Part shown: positions 5,321 through 10,308 of the stretch, piece after piece
Numbering within the stretch: the stretch's first letter is position 1
Layout of the letters: every line of letters begins with the position of its first letter
NCBI GenBank assembly: GCA_035570595.1
Contig: DATMLF010000168.1
Coordinates: 1-10,308 of the forward strand
DNA from: AP-15 sp035570595
Lineage (GTDB): Bacteria > Pseudomonadota > Alphaproteobacteria > ATCC43930 > CGMCC-115725
Direction of reading: 5' to 3'
Length of the DNA stretch: 10,308 bases
Translations under genes and position numbers: made by a program
Notes under the pieces: generated by a model
What the model saw: the letters and a program-made list of their open reading frames with translations, nothing else
The model's database searches: none
What the model was told of the DNA's origin: nothing

Positions 5321-6538
5321 ATGCCCGACACCGCGATCTGGAATTTCCGCCAGCTGGCGCATCATGAGCTCGACGGGTTTGGCGGGATCGGCGAGGGCAT
5401 GTCGATCCAGATCGCCAAGGACGGTCGCCGCATTCTGTGGCTCGCTCACGAGAGCGCGCCCAAAAACTTCACCGGGATCGACGTGAGCGACCCGCGCGAG
5501 CCAAAGATCGTCGCCCGCACCGACCTGCCGCAGTCGCATATGCGCTCGAATTCGCTCGAAACGGTCGGCGACATCCTTGCCGTCGCCTATCAGACAAAGG
5601 AACAGGGTCAGCAGCCGGCCGGCTTTGAGCTGTTCGACATCTCGTCGCCCGAAAACCCGCGCTCGATCACGTTTTTCGACTGCTCGGGGCCCGAGTCGCG
5701 CGGCGTCCATCAATTGTGGTTCGCCGACGGCGAATACATCCACATGAGCTCGGGGGCGCCGGACTTTAAACCGACCCACCCGAAGGACGACCAGTTCTAC
5801 CGCGTCATCGACGTCAAGAACCCGTCAAAGCCGGTCGAGGTCGGGCGCTGGTGGCTGCCCGGGACATGCCAGGGCGACACCGCACCACCGCCGGCGCGCC
5901 ATCCCGAGGGTGCCGACACCGGCTTTCGCCCACACAACACCAACGTCTACCCCGAGCGGCCGGACCGCGCCTATCTCGGCTATATCGACGGCGGGCTGGT
6001 GATCCTTGACATAGCGGACAAGGCGCACCCGAAAATGGTGGCGCGCTGGGACTACCACCCGCCCTATCACGGGTTCACCCACACCGTGGTGCCGTTTTTC
6101 GATCGCGGCTTGTACATCGTCAGCGACGAATGCGTGCGCACCGAGGGCGGCGACTGGCCCAAGCTTGTGTGGATCGTCGACGGCCGCGCCGAGGACAACC
6201 CGGTGCCGATCGCGACCTGCCCGTTGCCGCCGCTCGAGACCTATCAGCGCCGCGGCGCCCGCTACGGCGCGCACAACCTCTATGAAAACGTGCCCAAGCC
6301 CAACGCGTGGAAATCCGACCGCATCGTGCTCGCGACCTATTTCAACGGCGGACTGCGCGCCTACGACACCTCGAACCCCTATCAGCCGGCCGAGATCGGC
6401 TATTTTGTCCCGGAGCCGCCGGCGCGCTCGCCGAGCGGGGCGATCCAGATCAACGACGTGTTTGTCGACGAGCGCCAAATCGTCTACACGGTCGACCGCC
6501 ATTCGGGCGGGCTCTACACCCTCGAAATGGATTTTTGA
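5321..6538 (+). CDS. LVIVD-repeat beta-propeller protein, probable seven blades
   Basis: A 405-residue protein without signal peptide or membrane segment, hence probably cytoplasmic. LVIVD-type repeats are evident: 'FTGIDVSDPREPKIVA' (50-65), 'GFELFDISSPENPRSI' (101-116), 'FYRVIDVKNPSKPVEV' (159-174), 'GGLVILDIADKAHPKMV' (224-240), 'KLVWIVDGRAEDNPVPI' (281-297), 'GGLRAYDTSNPYQPAEI' (343-359), and the closing 'SGGLYTLEMDF' (395-405). This gives seven blades of about 50-60 residues. At the start of blades 2-6 a histidine recurs: His73, His130, His205, His254, His318; blades 1 and 7 have Met27 and Asn378 there. Function is unknown; LVIVD repeats are otherwise typical of surface propellers, so the missing signal peptide is notable. 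ATG at 5321 follows AGGAG (5310-5314) by six bases. A CobW-like GTPase gene follows 48 bases later on the same strand. Fold assignment is confident, any catalytic or metal role is inference. Confidence 0.9.
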   Translation: MPDTAIWNFRQLAHHELDGFGGIGEGMSIQIAKDGRRILWLAHESAPKNFTGIDVSDPREPKIVARTDLPQSHMRSNSLETVGDILAVAYQTKEQGQQPAGFELFDISSPENPRSITFFDCSGPESRGVHQLWFADGEYIHMSSGAPDFKPTHPKDDQFYRVIDVKNPSKPVEVGRWWLPGTCQGDTAPPPARHPEGADTGFRPHNTNVYPERPDRAYLGYIDGGLVILDIADKAHPKMVARWDYHPPYHGFTHTVVPFFDRGLYIVSDECVRTEGGDWPKLVWIVDGRAEDNPVPIATCPLPPLETYQRRGARYGAHNLYENVPKPNAWKSDRIVLATYFNGGLRAYDTSNPYQPAEIGYFVPEPPARSPSGAIQINDVFVDERQIVYTVDRHSGGLYTLEMDF

Positions 6539-6586
6539 GGCGCCGCGGCAAGGGTTGCGGCGCCGGTCCGTGGGCGTCGGCGGCGG

Positions 6587-7636
6587 GTGATCGAGAGCCT
6601 GTTCGCTGGCCAGGGTGCGTCGCCGTTCGGGCGGCGCCAGCGGCGCGCGCGCGGGCCGCGTCTGCCGGTCATTGTCGTGACCGGGTTTCTCGGCGCCGGC
6701 AAGACCACGTTGATCCGCGCGTTCCTCGCCCGACCCGAGGGCGCCAACACCGCCGTCGTCGTCAACGAGTTTGGCGAGGTCGGCATCGACCAGGCCTTGC
6801 TGCGGTCGAGCAGCGACGTGACCGTCCTGCTCGGCAACGGCTGCCTGTGCTGCAACCTCCGCACCGACCTGCAGGAGACGCTGCGCGCGTTGTTTGCCGA
6901 CCGCGCCCGCGGCGCCGTGCCGAGCTTTGAGCGGGTGGTCGTCGAGACGTCGGGCCTCGCCGATCCCGGCCCGGTGTTGCAGACCTTCGCCACCGACCGC
7001 GCGCTCGGCCGCGAATTCCATCTGCAGGCGCTGATTGCCGTCGTCGACGCGGTCAACGGCGCCGGCAACATCGCGCGGCTGCCCGAGGCGCGAAAACAGG
7101 TGGCGCTCGCCGACCGCGTCATCCTGACCAAGAGCGACCTCGCCGACGCCGCGGCGCGCGATCGGGTAAAGGCGGGGATCGCCGGGCTCACCGCGGCGCC
7201 GCTCGCGGTCGCCGAGAATGGCGCGGTTGCGCCCGGGTTTCTCGTCGACGAGCCGCTGCTGCCGCAGCGCCCGATCGACCTCGGCGACGCCGTGCACACC
7301 CACGGTCTCGACAGCTTCGCGCTGTTTTTCGACGAACCCATGCCGTGGGCATGCTTCGAGCAGACGATGGCGGCGCTGACCGCGTTGCGCGGCGCCGACC
7401 TGCTGCGGGTCAAGGGCATCCTTGCGGTCGCCGAATGCCGTGGGCCGGTCGTCGTCCACGCCGTGCAGCACCTCGCGCACGCGCCGGTCGAGCTCGAAAA
7501 CTGGCCCGACGACGACCACCGCTCGCGGCTGGTCTTTGTCACCCGCGGGCTGCCGCGCGCCGCGGTGGCGCAGCTCTTTGCGGCGCTCGCGGCGGTCGCC
7601 GGCGGCGCGCCAACCCGGGACGCGACCGCTTCCTGA
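6587..7636 (+). CDS. CobW/COG0523 family GTPase, putative metallochaperone
   Basis: A 349-residue G3E-family GTPase. These proteins use GTP to load metals (zinc, cobalt and others) into client proteins. Visible: Walker A 'GFLGAGKTT' (33-41), 'VVVNEFGEVGID' (57-68), the metal-binding CxCC motif in 'GNGCLCC' (83-89), Walker-B/switch region 'VVVETSGLADP' (117-127), guanine-specificity 'TKSD' (181-184), then the CobW C-terminal domain from 'HTHGLDSFALFF' (237-248) through 'RLVFVTRGL' (314-322). All catalytic motifs are intact. The start is GTG at 6587, the only plausible in-frame start between the preceding stop and the P-loop; it gives an arginine-rich leader of about 25 residues and has no clear Shine-Dalgarno, so translation may be coupled to the upstream propeller gene. 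It shares that gene's frame. Which metal and which client it serves is not visible; the adjacent propeller is the nearest candidate. Confidence 0.94.
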   Translation: MIESLFAGQGASPFGRRQRRARGPRLPVIVVTGFLGAGKTTLIRAFLARPEGANTAVVVNEFGEVGIDQALLRSSSDVTVLLGNGCLCCNLRTDLQETLRALFADRARGAVPSFERVVVETSGLADPGPVLQTFATDRALGREFHLQALIAVVDAVNGAGNIARLPEARKQVALADRVILTKSDLADAAARDRVKAGIAGLTAAPLAVAENGAVAPGFLVDEPLLPQRPIDLGDAVHTHGLDSFALFFDEPMPWACFEQTMAALTALRGADLLRVKGILAVAECRGPVVVHAVQHLAHAPVELENWPDDDHRSRLVFVTRGLPRAAVAQLFAALAAVAGGAPTRDATAS

Positions 7637-7652
7637 CTTGCCCGGTCAGGCC

Positions 7653-7674
7653 GGTCCGACGGTCGGATTTCTTT
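7653..7674 (+). terminator. Weak intrinsic terminator after the CobW gene
   Basis: TCCGA and TCGGA (7655-7667) pair around CGG, extended outward by two G-T wobbles, and are followed by TTTCTTT (7668-7674). The position, about 17 bases after the CobW stop, suits a plus-strand terminator. The stem is short, so confidence is limited. Confidence 0.4.
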
Positions 7675-7690
7675 ACACAATTCGGGCAAC

Positions 7691-7718
7691 AAAAAAGGCG
7701 GCGCCCAAAGGCGCCGCC
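7691..7718 (-). terminator. Rho-independent terminator of the PEP-CTERM gene
   Basis: Read on the minus strand, GGCGGCGCC and GGCGCCGCC form a perfect 9-base stem with a four-base loop (TTTG), followed by six T residues (7696-7691). It lies 24 bases beyond the stop codon of the minus-strand PEP-CTERM gene, the expected place for its terminator. Confidence 0.9.
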
Positions 7719-7742
7719 CGTTGCGTCGGGATTTGGTGTTGC

Positions 7743-8459
7743 TTACGCGGCCTTGCGGTTGCGGCGGCGGCGGAACGCGCCGAAGCCGACCAGCGCCGTG
7801 CCGATCAACGCGAGCGAAGTCGGTTCGGGAACGCTCGGCGGAGTGACGGTCGACGGCGTGCTGAGCGATTTGGAGCAGCTGATGGGCGCGCCCGGAGAGG
7901 TTTGGTCGCAACCGATCGACATCGAGGCCGATTGCCCGAGCAGGTAGACGCCGGCAGTGTCGCTGGCGAACGTCCCCAGCAGATCGAGCGTTACGGACCC
8001 GGCCGTGGTTGCGGTCGTCGCGTCCAGAGCGGAGGTAAAAATGCTCGTGAAATCGAAGTCGACGCTGCCCGTGGCACCCATGATAGTCACCACGTCGCTG
8101 AACGGGTGCGTCCCCGAACCGACGGGATCCACGGTAAACGACGCCGCGCTCTGGGTCACCACGTTACCGACGGCAAGATAGCCAGGCGGATGCGCCGCTG
8201 TACAGCCACCCCCCGCGGCGGAGCAGAAATTGTTGGGGTTGGTCAGGAATGGATCGACTAATGAGCCGAGGGCCTCGCCCCCGGAGAGCGTGAGCAAGGC
8301 GGTGCTGAGGCTAATGTCGCCGGTGTCCACGGTATTCGGCCCGTTGATCGTCACCGACAGCCCACCATTGGGCTCCACCGGCTGGGCGTTAGCCGGTCCG
8401 ATCGCCGCGGCGGCCACCAGCCCGGCGGCTCCTAATAGTGTAATCCCCAATTTCTTCAT
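7743..8459 (-). CDS. PEP-CTERM sorting domain-containing exported protein
   Basis: A 238-residue surface or secreted protein. It begins MKKLGITLLGAAGLVAAAAI...ANA, a Sec signal peptide probably cut after residue 25. It ends with the tripartite PEP-CTERM signal: 'VPEPTSLALIG' (210-220), a short hydrophobic stretch ('TALVGFGAF'), then the basic tail RRRRNRK. Such proteins are cut and anchored or released by an exosortase (EpsH/Xrt family) and are often tied to exopolysaccharide. No exosortase is in the window. The middle is rich in Thr, Ser, Gly and Ala, with hydrophobic beta-like runs, and has four cysteines (79, 86, 184, 195), possibly two disulfide pairs. The ATG at 8457-8459 is preferred because GGAGGAGGT lies just upstream; an upstream TTG at 8480 would bury that ribosome site inside the gene. 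A strong terminator follows. The function of the mature domain is not recognised. Confidence 0.9.
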   Translation of the reverse strand: MKKLGITLLGAAGLVAAAAIGPANAQPVEPNGGLSVTINGPNTVDTGDISLSTALLTLSGGEALGSLVDPFLTNPNNFCSAAGGGCTAAHPPGYLAVGNVVTQSAASFTVDPVGSGTHPFSDVVTIMGATGSVDFDFTSIFTSALDATTATTAGSVTLDLLGTFASDTAGVYLLGQSASMSIGCDQTSPGAPISCSKSLSTPSTVTPPSVPEPTSLALIGTALVGFGAFRRRRNRKAA

Positions 8460-8795
8460 CTCGACCTCCTCCAGGTCCAAAGTCCATTCGTAGCCGAGCC
8501 ACGCAAGCGCTGTGCCAAGCCTGAGAAGCCAGTAAATATAATAGGTTAACGCGGTAACCCTAAACCGGGCAGAAGCTGGATGTTAGAATTTCCGACGCAC
8601 GCCTGCTGCCTTCGCGGAAGAAAGACCGAATAGACAAAGACAATCAAGCGGTTACTAAGTCTAACGCGGCTGTAAACTTTTCCGACGACCCAGCGGCCGG
8701 GGTTTCGCTGGCGCGGCGCCTCGCCGGCAAGGTGCGTCGCGCGCGCCGGCGCGAGCGCATGGACCGCCGCGGCGCAATCTGCTAACCCGTTGCCC
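8460..8795. other. Divergent intergenic region upstream of the PEP-CTERM gene and cysS
   Basis: These 336 bases hold no convincing gene. Bases 8530-8680 are visibly richer in A and T than the surroundings and presumably carry the promoters of the two divergent genes. On the minus strand TATTAT/TATATT (8535-8543) is a possible -10 for the PEP-CTERM gene, without a good -35. On the plus strand TAAACT (8673-8678) is a possible -10 toward cysS, again with a poor -35. Two similar blocks occur, TAACGCGG at 8547-8554 and 8662-8669, each followed some way on by TTTCCGACG (about 8588-8596 and 8679-8687). The last 100 bases before cysS return to high GC content and show no ribosome-binding site. Confidence 0.5.
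8544..8559. promoter_or_regulatory. Imperfect palindrome GGTTAACGCGGTAACC, candidate operator
   Basis: Fourteen of 16 bases are dyad-symmetric. It lies 85 bases upstream of the PEP-CTERM start, immediately upstream (in that gene's direction) of the AT-rich TATTATATT segment. A protein bound here would cover the -35 to -10 region on the minus strand. The binding factor is unknown and the promoter itself is not certain. Confidence 0.35.
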
Positions 8796-10187
8796 ATGCC
8801 GCTTTCCCTCTACAACTCGGCGACGCGCCGCAAGGAGGCCTTCGAACCGCTCGATCGCGAACGGGTGCGGATGTATGTCTGCGGCCCGACCGTCTATGAC
8901 CGCGCCCATATCGGGAACGGGCGTGCGTTTGTCGTGTTCGACGTGCTCTACCGGGTGTTGCGCGACATCTACGGCAAGGAGCATGTCCGCTACGTCCGCA
9001 ACATCACCGATGTCGAGGACAAGATCAACGCCGCCGCCCGTGCCAACGGTGAGCCGATCGCGGCATTGACCGCGCGCACCACCGCCGCGTTTCACGACGA
9101 CATGGCCGCACTCGGCGTGCTGCCGCCCGATGTCGAGCCGCGCGCGACCGAGCACATCGCGCAGATGATCGCGATGATCGAGCGGCTGGTTGCGGCGGGC
9201 CACGCCTACGCCGCCGCGGGCCATGTGCTGTTCGCGGTCGCCTCCGACCCTGGTTACGGTCGGCTCTCCGGCCGCAGCCGCGACGAGATGATCGCCGGCG
9301 CCCGCGTCGAGATTGCCCCCTACAAGCGCGACCCCGCCGATTTTGTGCTGTGGAAGCCGTCCGAGCCGCAAGAGCCCGGCTGGGACAGCCCGTGGGGGCG
9401 CGGCCGCCCCGGCTGGCACATCGAGTGCTCGGCGATGAGCGAGGCGCATCTCGGCGAGAGCTTCGACATTCACGGCGGCGGGCTCGACCTGATCTTTCCG
9501 CACCACGAAAACGAGATCGCGCAAAGCGTGTGCGCGCATGCCGGCCGGCCGTTTGTGCGGTACTGGGTGCATAACGGGTTTCTCAGCATCGACAGCGCCA
9601 AGATGTCGAAGTCGCTGGGTAATTTCTTTACCGTGCGCGAACTGCTCGACGAGGCGCCGGGCGAGGCGATCCGGCTCGCGCTATTGTCGGCGCACTACCG
9701 CGACCCGCTCGACTGGACGAGCGACCGGCTGCGCCAGGCGCGGGCGAGCCTCGACCGCTTCTACCGCGCGCTGACCCTGTCGCGCGACCCGGTCTTCGAG
9801 CGCTTTGGCGAGGCCGAGGACGCGTTGCGGCCGGTCAAGGAAGCGCTCGAAGACGATTTGAACACGCCGCTCGCACTCGCCCGGCTGCACGAGATTGTCG
9901 GCGCCGTCAACCGCACGAGCTCGGACGCGGCGCGCTCCGCCTTGCAGCGCGCGCTCGAAGAGGGCGGCCGGTTGATGGGCCTGCTCGAAGAGGACCCGCT
10001 CGCCTGGCTGCGCGGCAGCGCGCAAGCCGACGAACGCTGGCTGGAGGAGCAGATCGCGCTCCGTGCGGCGGCGCGCCGCCAGCGCCGCTTTGCCGAGGCC
10101 GACAAGATCCGCGCGGCACTCGCCGCCGACGGCATCCTGCTCGAAGACCGCCCCGACGGCACCACGACCTGGTGGCGCAAGGACTGA
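8796..10187 (+). CDS. cysS: Cysteinyl-tRNA synthetase
   Basis: Class I aminoacyl-tRNA synthetase that charges tRNA-Cys, a cytoplasmic monomer. Length 463 residues, normal for bacterial CysRS. Signatures: 'MYVCGPTVYDRAHIGNGRA' (27-45) with zinc ligand Cys29 and the HIGH-type motif HIGN (38-41); 'YVRNITDVEDKI' (66-77); 'GWHIECSAMS' with zinc ligand Cys211 (206-215); 'FDIHGGGLDLIFPHHENEIAQS' region with His236 and Glu240 completing the zinc site (223-244); KMSKS (269-273) followed by LGNFF. The C-terminal helical domain ends with 'RRFAEADKIRAALAADGILLEDRPDGTTTWW', typical of the family. ATG at 8796 is chosen; a TTG two codons earlier (8790) is also possible. Neither has a Shine-Dalgarno, suggesting a leaderless or weakly initiated message. 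A methyltransferase gene follows after two bases, so the pair is likely an operon. Confidence 0.97.
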   Translation: MPLSLYNSATRRKEAFEPLDRERVRMYVCGPTVYDRAHIGNGRAFVVFDVLYRVLRDIYGKEHVRYVRNITDVEDKINAAARANGEPIAALTARTTAAFHDDMAALGVLPPDVEPRATEHIAQMIAMIERLVAAGHAYAAAGHVLFAVASDPGYGRLSGRSRDEMIAGARVEIAPYKRDPADFVLWKPSEPQEPGWDSPWGRGRPGWHIECSAMSEAHLGESFDIHGGGLDLIFPHHENEIAQSVCAHAGRPFVRYWVHNGFLSIDSAKMSKSLGNFFTVRELLDEAPGEAIRLALLSAHYRDPLDWTSDRLRQARASLDRFYRALTLSRDPVFERFGEAEDALRPVKEALEDDLNTPLALARLHEIVGAVNRTSSDAARSALQRALEEGGRLMGLLEEDPLAWLRGSAQADERWLEEQIALRAAARRQRRFAEADKIRAALAADGILLEDRPDGTTTWWRKD

Positions 10188-10189
10188 GC

Positions 10190-10308
10190 ATGGCCGGCAC
10201 CGATCATCGCCGCAACCTCGCCGGCGGCGGGCCGGCGGTCATCCTGGTCGAGCCGCAGCTCGGCGAGAACATCGGCACCGCGGCGCGCGCGATGATGAAC
10301 TGCGCGCT
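10190..10308 (+). CDS. trmJ: SpoU/TrmJ-family RNA 2'-O-methyltransferase, N-terminal fragment
   Basis: The first 39 codons are present and the gene runs off the right edge. The product starts MAGTDHRRNLAGGGPAVILV and continues with 'EPQLGENIGTAARAMMNCA' (about 21-39). This is the first conserved block of SpoU-class (SPOUT fold) methyltransferases, in which the NxGxxARA motif is diagnostic. The EPQ...ENIG form matches TrmJ/LasT proteins, which 2'-O-methylate tRNA position 32 using S-adenosylmethionine. The ATG lies two bases after the cysS stop with AAGGA (10179-10183) six bases upstream, so it is likely cotranscribed and possibly coupled with cysS. The catalytic C-terminal motifs are outside the window, so the exact subfamily is inferred from the N-terminus alone. 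Confidence 0.85.
   Translation, partial: MAGTDHRRNLAGGGPAVILVEPQLGENIGTAARAMMNCA

Noticed and set aside
5825..7519. Minus-strand open frame of about 564 codons opposite the propeller and CobW genes
   Set aside because: It spans two well-supported genes on the other strand and shows no recognisable domain or ribosome site.
6514..7911. Minus-strand open frame of about 465 codons covering the CobW gene, the terminator and the end of the PEP-CTERM gene
   Set aside because: It crosses a strong terminator and two real genes, and its product is a serine/arginine/alanine-rich shadow.
8460..8480. Longer PEP-CTERM protein starting at TTG 8480
   Set aside because: The extra seven codons encode the ribosome-binding site GGAGGAGGT, and the ATG at 8459 gives a standard MKK signal peptide.
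8661..9572. Minus-strand open frame of about 303 codons opposite cysS
   Set aside because: It is antisense to unmistakable cysteinyl-tRNA synthetase motifs and has no signature of its own.
1..10308. CRISPR array, tRNA or rRNA gene, insertion sequence or prophage
   Set aside because: No regularly spaced direct repeats, cloverleaf-like sequence, transposase or phage protein was seen on either strand by reading; a covariance-model scan was not possible.

Overview
This GC-rich window most likely comes from an alphaproteobacterium of the order Hyphomicrobiales (Bradyrhizobium or Xanthobacter relatives, or an uncultured member). The evidence is strong G/C bias at third codon positions and the nested palindromic repeat whose spurious translation reads MAGLVPAI, which I recall as common between genes of that group. 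The order of cysS followed by a SpoU-type methyltransferase also fits, but the genus cannot be fixed from this window.

Layout. (1) Positions 1-1668, minus strand: a formyl-CoA-transferase-like CaiB/BaiF enzyme, then a 148-base gap carrying a full palindromic repeat, then the start of a thiamine-diphosphate (ThDP) enzyme cut by the window edge. Together they suggest a CoA-ester pathway of the oxalate or 2-hydroxyacyl-CoA type. (2) Positions 1669-1897: a divergent intergenic region with a cluster of CCGCGGAAA palindromes (possible operator) and a half copy of the repeat. (3) Positions 1898-3288, plus strand: argC (arginine biosynthesis), then a small secreted protein of unknown function. (4) Positions 3334-4908, minus strand: a periplasmic SBP_bac_5 solute-binding protein with no transporter subunits beside it. 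(5) Positions 4909-5320: no convincing gene; one near-palindrome. (6) Positions 5321-7636, plus strand: an LVIVD-repeat beta-propeller protein followed by a CobW/COG0523 metallochaperone GTPase. (7) Positions 7743-8459, minus strand: a PEP-CTERM surface protein with a clear rho-independent terminator. (8) Positions 8460-8795: an intergenic region, AT-richer than its surroundings, with a palindrome. (9) Positions 8796-10308, plus strand: cysS and, two bases later, the start of a TrmJ-like RNA methyltransferase.

Most of this is ordinary chromosomal content. The best candidate for something little described is the propeller-CobW pair. The propeller reads as seven blades. Five of them carry a histidine at the same place in the blade, which could form a ring of metal ligands at the central channel, and the next gene encodes a protein of a metal-delivery family. 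The two genes also share one reading frame, separated by a single TGA. Second-tier points are the CoA-transferase/ThDP operon and the small regulatory palindromes. No CRISPR array, tRNA, rRNA, insertion sequence or phage gene was seen.
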